Shown: positions 1 to 7,264 of the stretch, piece after piece
Layout of the letters: the number at the start of each line of letters is the position of its first letter
Position numbering within the stretch: position 1 is the first letter of the stretch
DNA from: Bacteroides fragilis
GTDB lineage: Bacteria > Bacteroidota > Bacteroidia > Bacteroidales > Bacteroidaceae
Length of the DNA stretch: 64,000 nt
Direction: 5' to 3'
Assembly: GCF_019583405.1 (NCBI RefSeq)
Contig: NZ_SZUU01000005.1
Coordinates: forward strand, 1-64,000
The notes under the pieces: generated by a model
Told to the model about the DNA's origin: nothing
Databases searched by the model: none
The model's input: only the letters and a program-made list of their open reading frames with translations
Program-made: the position numbers and the translations under genes

Positions 1-2
1 CT

Positions 3-818
3 TCGACCAATGTGGTAACCCCCAACACGAATAAAACGGCGGCATTCAATCCAAACACGACCTTGAGTACAACCATACGCATGGTTCCATTTGCAGGGGC
101 CAGAACGATTACAGTGCATTTCAATACACTGACGGTAGGCGGACGGATTGTGAACAACAACACCGAAATCACGTCCACCCAAAGCGTACAGTTGAAGGAA
201 GGGAAAAGCTATACACTAAAAATACAGTTTAAAAAGGGTCCCGGAATCAATGTGTTGGAGAAAGATATGAATCTTACGCAAAACGGGTGTACGGCTCAGG
301 ATAAGAAAGACCTGGCCCAATTAATATGGGCGGACGGGAATCTGAAAAGCACAGGTTCATCTAATTATGTATGGGGAACTTCCACTGAGTATGGCTACTA
401 TTATACATTTTATAGTACTTACACTGGAAATACAAGTCAAAATAATACTGACCCATGTACCAAACTTAATGCCTCAACTTATGGTACAGGGTGGCGTACG
501 CCGTCACAAAACGAACTAACTAAACTGTCTCGATGTACAAATAAAGTAATGACAAATAAAGGGATGTGGTTTATGGCCTCTAGTCCTAAAGGGCTTTTTT
601 TATCAGCAGCGGGGCGATCACCTTCCAACCTAGGAAGTACGACCCCACCGCTTCCTTCTGGAAATTGGGTAGATACATATGCTAATTATTGGACCTCGGA
701 CCCATATGGAAATGCAGATGGATATGCCTTAGCGTTCGAAACGAATGACTGTTCTGTTATACTACGATCACGTAAATTTGGATGTTCTGTCCGTTGCGTA
801 AAAGGCAACCGAAAATAA
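3..818 (+). CDS. Fimbrillin-like FISUMP-domain protein, C-terminal part (5' end outside window)
   Basis: The reading frame is open to the left edge, so only the last 271 residues are visible and a GTG at 12 is not a credible start. The first ~90 visible residues are Thr/Asn-rich beta-sandwich-like sequence of the kind seen in Bacteroides Mfa/Fim-type surface proteins. The rest resembles a FISUMP (Fibrobacter succinogenes major paralogous) domain: an LIWADGNL-like start, WRTPSQNEL near visible residue 164, YWTSDPYG near 232, and a closing VRCVK. Members of this family are cell-surface lipoproteins, often pilus or adhesin components. The next gene begins 24 bp downstream on the same strand, so the two are probably co-transcribed. 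Class of protein fairly sure; exact role unknown. Confidence 0.7.
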   Translation, partial: STNVVTPNTNKTAAFNPNTTLSTTIRMVPFAGARTITVHFNTLTVGGRIVNNNTEITSTQSVQLKEGKSYTLKIQFKKGPGINVLEKDMNLTQNGCTAQDKKDLAQLIWADGNLKSTGSSNYVWGTSTEYGYYYTFYSTYTGNTSQNNTDPCTKLNASTYGTGWRTPSQNELTKLSRCTNKVMTNKGMWFMASSPKGLFLSAAGRSPSNLGSTTPPLPSGNWVDTYANYWTSDPYGNADGYALAFETNDCSVILRSRKFGCSVRCVKGNRK

Positions 819-842
819 TATTCACTTTTAAAAAGATAAATC

Positions 843-1601
843 ATGAAAACCGAACTCAAAGGCTGGCTTGCGGACAATACCGTGACCACTGACAACAAAG
901 AAGACAAAATCCTGGTATTGGAAAGCGCCGGAAACCTGACGCTATCCGATGTACTGGATGAAATGAAGAAAGAAGATACCGGCTTGCGGGCAGAGACTTT
1001 AAAGCATGCCGTCGATCTTTTTCAGCGCACAGTATCGGAATTGGTACTGAACGGATACTCTGTCAATACGGGGCTTTTTCGTGCCGTACCACAGTTTCGC
1101 GGCGTGATAGATGGTGGAGTATGGAATCCCGAGAAAAATTCTATCTATGTTTCCTTCAACCAGGATAAGGATTTACGTGAAGCTATCGCACGGACCGGCG
1201 TAAAAATTCTGGGAGCCAAAGGTGACCCGGCCTACTTCATCGGCGGTGAAGACGCTGCCACCCGTGCCACGGATGGTAGTGCAACTGCCGGACGTAACTA
1301 TCGCCTGCAAGGAAAGAATATTAAAGTAACAGGTACAGACTCTGCAGTGGGTATCGTATTGATTGATGAGAAAGGCACGGAAACGAAGTTGCCGATGGAT
1401 ATGATCGCTGTAAACAACCCTTCGGAAGTGTTGGTGTTACTTCCGGCCGACTTAAAAGACGGAGTCTATGAATTACGACTGACTACCCAGTTTTCAACCG
1501 GTAATAAGTTGCTGAAAGTACCTCGTACGGTGATACGTAGCCTGGTTATTGGTCTTCCTTCGGGAGGAGATGGTGATATTGTAGATGATCCTACAGCCTG
1601 A
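843..1601 (+). CDS. HU-like DNA-binding domain protein with C-terminal Ig-like domain (DUF4469-like)
   Basis: A 252-residue protein. Residues 1-125 resemble the large HU/CCDC81-type domain of Bacteroides proteins, with helices around TLSDVLDEMKKEDTG and a beta-arm region around VNTGLFRAVPQFRG. Residues ~150-235 form a beta-rich module (YRLQGKNIKVTGTD to LTTQFSTGN) resembling the DUF4469/Bvu_2165 C-terminal domain. There is no signal peptide, so it is predicted to be cytoplasmic. It follows the FISUMP gene by 24 bp, and a long hairpin terminator lies ~95 bp downstream. Its role is unknown; the fold suggests nucleic-acid binding. The family assignment is from memory of motif style. Confidence 0.7.
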   Translation: MKTELKGWLADNTVTTDNKEDKILVLESAGNLTLSDVLDEMKKEDTGLRAETLKHAVDLFQRTVSELVLNGYSVNTGLFRAVPQFRGVIDGGVWNPEKNSIYVSFNQDKDLREAIARTGVKILGAKGDPAYFIGGEDAATRATDGSATAGRNYRLQGKNIKVTGTDSAVGIVLIDEKGTETKLPMDMIAVNNPSEVLVLLPADLKDGVYELRLTTQFSTGNKLLKVPRTVIRSLVIGLPSGGDGDIVDDPTA

Positions 1602-1694
1602 TTCCTGAGGAAGAGGTTTTCCTTACTCGGGGAAACCTTGCTTCCCGGTGGAGGGAAACTATCGTTCCTTGGCTTAGGAAAGAGGATTGTGCAA

Positions 1695-1749
1695 AAACTC
1701 CGCCCTGCACCACTTCACATAAAAGATGAAGCAATGCAGGGCGGAGTTT
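1695..1749. terminator. Long hairpin between convergent genes (bidirectional terminator)
   Basis: A perfect 15-bp stem (AAACTCCGCCCTGCA at 1695-1709 with its complement at 1735-1749) has an inner CTTCA/TGAAG stem in the loop. It lies between the plus-strand HU-like gene and the minus-strand ABC gene, and each arm is bordered by a short A/T run, as expected for a shared terminator. Confidence 0.75.
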
Positions 1750-1773
1750 CTGTATGGGATAGGGTGCCCTTCG

Positions 1774-2583
1774 TCAGGCTTTATCGTTTTCGTGGCAATG
1801 GCAATGTTCGCCCAGCACCCGGTGAGGCAGTGTGCCGTGTCCCAGCAGCTCGATCGGGCAGTTGAAGTTCCGTTCCAGCCATTCGGTGTTGACGCTTGCG
1901 GCCGGATGATAGTCCAGTGTTTCGTTCACGCAGGCGATGTTCTTCACCTGTTGCAGCACCGTCCCGATGTCGTGGCTGACAAGGATGATGGCGCAGTCGC
2001 GGTTGATCTCGGCCAGCAGCTGGTAGAGGCGGGCTTCGAAGCGCTTGTCGATGTAGGTGCTCGGTTCGTCGAGAATAAGCAGTTGCGGGTCGCTGATGAT
2101 GGCGCGTCCCAGCAGGGCACGTTGCAGTTGTCCGCCGCTCAGCTGCCCGATAGCGCGGTGTTCCAGTCCCTCGAGTCCCATGAGGAGGATGACTTGACGG
2201 GCTTTCTCACGCTGATGGTCGTCGAAGCGGCCGGTCAGCGATTTCTTTGAACTCAGTCCCGACAGGATCACTTCCAGAACCGAGATGGGGAAGGAGCGGT
2301 CGATCGAGCTGTACTGCGGCAGATAGCCCGTCGTGAGCGGTTCGTGATGCTTGACGATCTCTCCTCCCGTGGGGCGGAGCAGTCCCAGGATGCACTTGAT
2401 GAGGGTGGTCTTACCCCCACCGTTGGGACCGATGATGCCGAGAAAGTCACGCTCGTAGACTTCCAGGTTGACATCGTGGAGCACAGTGCGTCCGTCGTAG
2501 GCGGCCGAAAGGCCCCGGATGGAGAGGAGTGAGGCAGAAGCTGTTCCTTCCGTATGCTTGTGGCTGTTTCTTTCTTTATCCAT
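1774..2583 (-). CDS. Zinc/manganese-type ABC transporter ATP-binding protein
   Basis: ATPase subunit of a metal ABC importer, 269 residues from the ATG at 2583. A 16-residue upstream extension is possible but lies in repeat DNA and looks spurious. Walker A GPNGGGKTT is at about residues 52-60, the LSGGQ signature at 148-152, Walker B LLILDEP at 168-174 and the H-switch LVSHD at 203-205. The C-terminus carries HCHCHENDKA, a short His/Cys cluster of the sort seen in zinc-handling proteins. The substrate-binding protein gene lies upstream on the same strand, separated by a repeat-filled 139-bp gap. No membrane permease is visible in the window, so the transporter must be completed from elsewhere. 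Zn versus Mn cannot be decided. Confidence 0.88.
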   Translation of the reverse strand: MDKERNSHKHTEGTASASLLSIRGLSAAYDGRTVLHDVNLEVYERDFLGIIGPNGGGKTTLIKCILGLLRPTGGEIVKHHEPLTTGYLPQYSSIDRSFPISVLEVILSGLSSKKSLTGRFDDHQREKARQVILLMGLEGLEHRAIGQLSGGQLQRALLGRAIISDPQLLILDEPSTYIDKRFEARLYQLLAEINRDCAIILVSHDIGTVLQQVKNIACVNETLDYHPAASVNTEWLERNFNCPIELLGHGTLPHRVLGEHCHCHENDKA

Positions 2584-2601
2584 AGGTTGGTTGGGGATTG
2601 G

Positions 2602-2712
2602 GAGTTCACCACGGATTACACAGATTAACACAGATTGATATTCTGTCTTGTTGGTTCTGGGATAAAAAGGTCTGTGTTAATCCGTGTAATCCGTGTAATC
2701 CGTGGTGAACTC
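2602..2712. repeat. Inverted word-repeat (AATCCGTG type)
   Basis: The left arm at 2602-2634 and the right arm at 2671-2712 are complementary and built from short words (GTGTTAATC, CGTGTAATC, CGTGGTGAA). The right arm has one extra 9-bp unit (CCGTGTAAT). The whole could fold into a long hairpin between the binding-protein and ATPase genes of the metal transporter. A weaker relative lies at 53957-54015. Confidence 0.8.
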
Positions 2713-2722
2713 TTATTCATGA

Positions 2723-3667
2723 CTATTCTGTGGTGAATCCGCTGAGGCTCTTCGCTACGTTCAGCATCTCCTCCTCCCAGTCGTACGAAAGCGGATTGAT
2801 GGGTACCACCCGTGTTCCGGTCTGCCGGGCAATGATTTCAGCGTTGCGGCGGTCGAATTCCGGCTGCACGAAGATGATCCGTACCCCTTCTTTGCGGCAG
2901 AGATCCATCAGCCCTTTCAAGTGGGCGGGTGAGGGTTCCTTACCCCCTTCCTCGATGCTGATCTGGTGTAACCCGTAGTCGCGTGCAAAGTAAGAGAGGG
3001 CCGGGTGGTAGATGATAAAGGCACGGTCGGCTCCGGGTGCCGACAACGTCCGGCGGATCAGGCTGTCCGTCTGCTCGATGCGTTGGCAGAGCGAGTCGTA
3101 GCGGGCTTTGTAATACGCCTCGTTCTCCTTGTCGAGCACGGTGAGCGCCTTGAACGTATTTCCGGCTATGATCAGTGCGTTGGCTGCCGAGTTCCAGATA
3201 TGCGGCTCCACGCCCTCTTCGTGGCGGTGGTCACCGTGATCGAAGGCGGATTCAAAGATCAGGTCTACCCCTTTCGAAGTGTCGAACACCTGGATGTGGG
3301 GCGTATTGTTCATCAGCCGGTCCATCCACGAACGTTCGAAGCCGATGTATCCGATGCGCAGGTACGCCTCGCTCTCGCCCAGCGACACCAGTTGCTGCGG
3401 GGTGGGGTCGTATGTTTCGGGGCTGCTGCCTTTGGGCACCATGCTGCGTACAGTGAATTTGTCTCCGGCGATGGCTTCGGTGAAATACCGTTGCGGCTCC
3501 ATGGTGACGGTGATGATCCGTTCGCCGGTACTATCCTTTCCGCGCCCGGAACAGGCGGAAAGGAGGAGCAGAAAAAGAAAAGCGAAGACGGCCGCACCTC
3601 CCGTTCCTCTCCCCGGGAAGGGGAAGGCGGGGGCGACTGTCGGCTGTTGTATTCGGTTGGTTTTCAT
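2723..3667 (-). CDS. Metal ABC transporter substrate-binding lipoprotein (ZnuA-like)
   Basis: A 314-residue periplasmic metal-binding protein (TroA/ZnuA, cluster 9). The lipobox LLLSAC places the lipidated Cys at about residue 39, after a hydrophobic run. A His-rich loop (FDHGDHRHEEG) precedes the EPHIW ligand region. HPALSYFARDYG and the late Glu/Asp region QPEFDRR match the other metal-site segments. This is the typical length and order for the family. The n-region of the signal peptide (PAFPFPGRGTGGA) is unusually long and is encoded by a GC-rich CCCCGGGAAGGGG block, perhaps repeat-derived. Its partner ATPase lies downstream on the same strand. Confidence 0.88.
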   Translation of the reverse strand: MKTNRIQQPTVAPAFPFPGRGTGGAAVFAFLFLLLLSACSGRGKDSTGERIITVTMEPQRYFTEAIAGDKFTVRSMVPKGSSPETYDPTPQQLVSLGESEAYLRIGYIGFERSWMDRLMNNTPHIQVFDTSKGVDLIFESAFDHGDHRHEEGVEPHIWNSAANALIIAGNTFKALTVLDKENEAYYKARYDSLCQRIEQTDSLIRRTLSAPGADRAFIIYHPALSYFARDYGLHQISIEEGGKEPSPAHLKGLMDLCRKEGVRIIFVQPEFDRRNAEIIARQTGTRVVPINPLSYDWEEEMLNVAKSLSGFTTE

Positions 3668-3693
3668 AATGGTTATCCTTGTTATCGTTTTAG

Positions 3694-3785
3694 CTCACCA
3701 CAGAGGACGCAGAGGGCACAGAGTTTTAATCTCTTGCTTCTAAGATATGAAAGAGAAAATGCTCTCTGTGTCCTCCGTGGTGAGA
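3694..3785. repeat. Inverted word-repeat (TCCTCTGTGGTGA type), copy 1
   Basis: The left part (3694-3724) is the reverse complement of a CTCTGTG/CGTCCTCTGTGGTGA string. The right part (3725-3785) starts with TTTAATCTCTTGCTT and ends CTCTGTGTCCTCCGTGGTGA in direct sense. Copy 2 at 36967-37024 has the same start and end words. The right part lies inside the 3' end of the mnmD gene and provides its stop codon. Confidence 0.8.
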
Positions 3786-4504
3786 GGTATCTTCTTTGCC
3801 CTCAATATTTCCCTTTTGCCGCCCGGAGGGCCCGGAAGCCGCTCTACGGTGAATCCGGCCGCCTGCAGCATCCTCCGTACCACTCCTTTGGCGCAATACG
3901 TAGTCAGTATTCCGTCCTTTTCCATCATAACGTACAGGCGGTCGAATAGTTCTTGCGTCCACATCTCCGGCTGCTTCTCCGGTGCGAAAGCGTCGAAGTA
4001 GATAAGGGAGAATAGCGGTGAATGATCAGCGATGGACGGTGAATGATCAGCTATCGGTGACGGACACTCCATGCTTGTGAAGTCTCCCTGTATCTTCCTC
4101 AGGGTGAAATGTGGAGTGATCCGCACGTCTTCTCCCCAGGGCGCCGTATGGAGAGCCTTCATCCATTGCGCAGCCTGTTCGTCGCCGTTCGCCCGCCGTT
4201 CCCCGTTAGTATACCCGAGCTTCTCCACCGTTTCCCACGGCAGGGGATAGAGCTCGATGCCTGTATAGTGTACCTGCCTGCCCGACTTTTCGGCTTCGAT
4301 CAGTGTGAGCAGTGCGTTCAGCCCCGTTCCGAACCCTATCTCGAGGATGCGGGGCGAGGGGGCGGCGGAAGTCTTCAGCCCCATGTCGATGAAGATATGC
4401 GAGGACTCCGTCAGGGCCCCTTTTACGGAATGATAGTGCTCGTCCAGTTCGGGAACGAAGAGAGTGGCACTTCCGTCGGCAGTATATTCAATGATTCTTT
4501 CCAT
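3740..4504 (-). CDS. mnmD: tRNA 5-methylaminomethyl-2-thiouridine methyltransferase-like (MnmD)
   Basis: A SAM-dependent methyltransferase corresponding to the N-terminal half of MnmC (wobble U34 modification). The SAM-binding motif ILEIGFGTGLNALLTL is near residues 53-68, and the family segment YFDAFAPEKQPEMWTQELF lies about two-thirds along. Two oddities are visible. Between the core strands there is a tandem insert, SPIADHSPSIADHSP, from a duplicated DNA word. The last ~15 residues (PLTTEDTESIFSFIS) are encoded by the TCCTCTGTGGTGA-type repeat. The gene follows yqaA by 11 bp. The function is inferred from MnmC homology; free-standing MnmD enzymes are known. Confidence 0.85.
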   Translation of the reverse strand: MERIIEYTADGSATLFVPELDEHYHSVKGALTESSHIFIDMGLKTSAAPSPRILEIGFGTGLNALLTLIEAEKSGRQVHYTGIELYPLPWETVEKLGYTNGERRANGDEQAAQWMKALHTAPWGEDVRITPHFTLRKIQGDFTSMECPSPIADHSPSIADHSPLFSLIYFDAFAPEKQPEMWTQELFDRLYVMMEKDGILTTYCAKGVVRRMLQAAGFTVERLPGPPGGKREILRAKKIPLTTEDTESIFSFIS

Positions 4505-4515
4505 CTTTCAGTTCT

Positions 4516-4992
4516 TTACATAACCAGGTTCAGGGCTTCCTGCATCGCTTTCAGCAGGATGATGTAACGTATCAGTTTTCCGGCAAACATCGAAGCGGTG
4601 GTCAGCCACACGTTGCTCCGCATGAATCCTAAGGCCATCGATATCACCTCACCGATGGCCGGCAGGAAGGCAAAGAAAGCCATCAGGGCGCCTTTCCCCC
4701 GGAGGAAACGCTGCATCTTGTCTATCTTCTCCTTCTTGACCTTGAAGTATTTCTCAATCCAGTCTACTCTGCCCAGGCGCCCCATGTAATAGCACGTCAT
4801 CCCTCCGGCTGTGTTCCCTAACGAAGCGGAAATGAGGCAGAGAGCAGGGTCGAGCCCTAATTTCACCAGCCCTAACAGTACGATCTCCGAACTGAATGGG
4901 ACGATGCTTCCGGCCAGCAGCGCCGAAATGAACAGGCCGGGATAACCCCAGTCAATGAGTATCTGTGAAACGGTTTCTATAAAAGCGTCCAT
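4516..4992 (-). CDS. YqaA-type membrane protein (VTT/DedA-like)
   Basis: A 158-residue integral membrane protein of the YqaA/SNARE-associated (VTT) family. Hydrophobic segments lie at about residues 15-45, 50-70, 98-120 and 128-150, with the family-like stretch GGMTCYYMGRLGR in the first half and FFAFLPAIGEVISMALG in the second. It overlaps the upstream membrane protein gene by 16 bp, suggesting co-transcription and coupled translation. DedA relatives are linked to lipid scrambling or envelope homeostasis; the role of this one is unknown. Confidence 0.8.
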   Translation of the reverse strand: MDAFIETVSQILIDWGYPGLFISALLAGSIVPFSSEIVLLGLVKLGLDPALCLISASLGNTAGGMTCYYMGRLGRVDWIEKYFKVKKEKIDKMQRFLRGKGALMAFFAFLPAIGEVISMALGFMRSNVWLTTASMFAGKLIRYIILLKAMQEALNLVM

Positions 4993-5969
4993 ATGTTAAA
5001 GCAGAATAAAGCGATGAGGGCAACCATCGAACCGATGAAAAAGAGGTTGGACATCCGGTTGCCGGTCAGTACGAACAAGTGTCCCACCAGAATGCTGACA
5101 CCAATCAGCAGCAGCGAAAGCAGATCCATGCTCAGGGTGGGTTGCAGCACGATGAACAGGAAGATGCAGAAGTTGAGGAAAATAAGAAAATGCAGATAAG
5201 CGCGCGTCCGTATCTTATCCTCGTATCCTGCCACGATGCAATGCACCGAGCTGACCACATACAGGATGAACAGATAACCCAGCGTGACGATTTCCCATAA
5301 TTGAAAGTCGCGGCTGAAGTCGATGGGCCGGAAGCTGATCAGGTTGACGAACGGCTGATAGAAAAGCGTCATTTCGTTGTGGAAGAACGCATGTCCCAGT
5401 AAGAACCAGTAAGGAACGCTCCAGCCTATCATTGCCCCACAGAAGCTGCGGAACGTGAGCGCCTGGAAGTTGGATGCCCCCAACAGCCAGATGGGGATGA
5501 AGTACGTCAGTTGCGGAAACACGATGCTGCCCGCGCTCAGAAAGACGAACGAATGGAACAAATATCCGGCAGGCCGGGGGGCCTGATAGCTCTTGAACAG
5601 CAAATAAAGTGAGATGAGAAAGGCTACGGCGGCAATGTCGCCCGCATAAAGCAGGTGCATGCCGGGACAGGCCGTGGTGAACAGAAAGTAAAGCGATGTC
5701 TGCACAGATGCCCTCATGCGGATGATAGTAAACGTATTGTTCAGCTCTATCAGGAAATAACCGATGCCGGCAAAGAGAAGGAAGCTGATAATGCGGTTGG
5801 CCCATGCGGGTACACTTACGATATTCCACAGAGAGTAGGCGGACTCTTTCGCCTCCAGTCCGGGCAGTAGAAAGGAGGTCAGCACCCAGCAGGCAATACA
5901 CGTAAAGATAACGACAGGCAGTGTGAATCTGCCCGCCGTTATCCGGCCTTGTAGTCTTTGGTTTCTCAT
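4977..5969 (-). CDS. Multipass membrane protein of unknown function
   Basis: A 330-residue protein with about 8-10 hydrophobic segments distributed along its length and no recognised catalytic motif. Its start codon overlaps the purD stop by one base, and its 3' end overlaps yqaA by 16 bp, so it sits in the middle of a purD-membrane protein-yqaA operon. The size and placement recall uncharacterised Bacteroidetes membrane families such as DUF6427, but I cannot confirm that. Aromatic-rich loops (LFYQPFVNLISFRPIDFS) are present. Real gene: very likely, from length and tight overlaps. Confidence 0.8.
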   Translation of the reverse strand: MRNQRLQGRITAGRFTLPVVIFTCIACWVLTSFLLPGLEAKESAYSLWNIVSVPAWANRIISFLLFAGIGYFLIELNNTFTIIRMRASVQTSLYFLFTTACPGMHLLYAGDIAAVAFLISLYLLFKSYQAPRPAGYLFHSFVFLSAGSIVFPQLTYFIPIWLLGASNFQALTFRSFCGAMIGWSVPYWFLLGHAFFHNEMTLFYQPFVNLISFRPIDFSRDFQLWEIVTLGYLFILYVVSSVHCIVAGYEDKIRTRAYLHFLIFLNFCIFLFIVLQPTLSMDLLSLLLIGVSILVGHLFVLTGNRMSNLFFIGSMVALIALFCFNIWTLL

Positions 5970-7243
5970 TATAAATCGAAGCCGATGTCGCGGCGATAGT
6001 TTTTGTCCTTAAAGTCAATCATGTCGGCCACCTTGTAGCATTGTGCCAATGCCCCGGCCTTGTCGTTGCCGTAAGAGCAGATGGCGAGCACACGTCCGCC
6101 ACTGGTCACCACCTGGCCGTCCTTCATGGCTGTTCCGGCGTGGAACAGGATGCTGTCCGTTGCCCGGGCTGTTTCCAGTCCGCTGATGGCGTACCCTTTC
6201 CGGTAGGCTTCGGGGTATCCTCCGCTGACCATCATCACGCAAGTGGCCGTGCGCGGGTCGATGACGAGTGACCGGGTGTCGAGGTTACCTTCGGCCACGC
6301 CTTCCAGCAACTCTACCAGGTCGCTTTGTATACGCAGCATCACGCTTTCCGTTTCGGGATCACCCATGCGGACGTTGTATTCAATCACCATCGGTTCGCC
6401 TTTTACGTTGATCAGTCCCAGGAAGATGAAGCCTTTGTAGACGATGCATTCGGCTTTCAGTCCGTTGACGGTCGGTTCGATGATGCGGGTGCGCACCTTC
6501 TCCATAAACACCTCGTCGGCAAACGGGACGGGGGTCACGCTGCCCATACCGCCGGTATTGAGTCCTTTGTCTCCTTCACCGATGCGTTTGTAGTCTTTGG
6601 CTACAGGTAACACCTTATAATGGTCGCCGTCCGTCAGCACAAATACGGAGCACTCGATGCCGCTCAGGAACTCTTCGATGACCACCGTTGCCGAGGCATT
6701 GCCGAACATACCGCCGAGCATCTCTTTCAGCTCTTTTTGAGCCTCTTCCAAGGTAGGCAGGATCAGCACGCCTTTACCGGCGCAAAGTCCGTCTGCTTTC
6801 AGCACGTAGGGGGCTTCGAGTGTTTCGAGGAATGCCAGTCCTTCGTTCAGTGTATCGGCCGTTACGCTCCGGTAGCGGGCTGTCGGTATGTGGTGGCGCT
6901 GCATGAATTCCTTGGCAAACTCTTTGCTGCCTTCCAGCTTGGCTCCTTCCTTCGACGGGCCGATGACGGCAATCTCTTTCAGGCAGGGATTGTTTTGGAA
7001 ACGGTCGTAGATACCTCCTACCAGTGGGTCTTCCGGGCCTACTACAATCATGTCGATGTTCTCTTCAAGAGCGAATGCTCCTAAAGAGTCGAAATCGGTT
7101 GCTTTGATGTTTACGTTTTCGCCTACTTCGGCGGTTCCGGCATTGCCGGGCGCGATGAACAGCTTTTCTACTTTCGGGCTTTGGGCGATCTTCCATGCCA
7201 GGGCGTGTTCGCGGCCGCCCGAACCTAACAGTAATATCTTCAT
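5969..7243 (-). CDS. purD: Phosphoribosylamine--glycine ligase
   Basis: GAR synthetase, second step of de novo purine synthesis: phosphoribosylamine plus glycine plus ATP gives GAR. 424 residues, the normal length. The N-terminal [18 protein letters not shown] is the family signature. The ATP-grasp domain is seen in [16 protein letters not shown], and a late MGDPETE motif contributes to metal binding. The stop overlaps the start of the downstream membrane protein by one base. The DPP IV gene lies 22 bp upstream on the same strand, so all may share one transcript. Confidence 0.97.
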   Translation of the reverse strand: MKILLLGSGGREHALAWKIAQSPKVEKLFIAPGNAGTAEVGENVNIKATDFDSLGAFALEENIDMIVVGPEDPLVGGIYDRFQNNPCLKEIAVIGPSKEGAKLEGSKEFAKEFMQRHHIPTARYRSVTADTLNEGLAFLETLEAPYVLKADGLCAGKGVLILPTLEEAQKELKEMLGGMFGNASATVVIEEFLSGIECSVFVLTDGDHYKVLPVAKDYKRIGEGDKGLNTGGMGSVTPVPFADEVFMEKVRTRIIEPTVNGLKAECIVYKGFIFLGLINVKGEPMVIEYNVRMGDPETESVMLRIQSDLVELLEGVAEGNLDTRSLVIDPRTATCVMMVSGGYPEAYRKGYAISGLETARATDSILFHAGTAMKDGQVVTSGGRVLAICSYGNDKAGALAQCYKVADMIDFKDKNYRRDIGFDL

Positions 7244-7264
7244 GTCTTTTGAGGATTTATATCT

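Noticed and set aside
3005-3949. 314-codon plus-strand ORF opposite the metal-binding protein and mnmD genes
   Set aside because: It is antisense to two well-supported genes, shows no motif and has the composition of a shadow frame.
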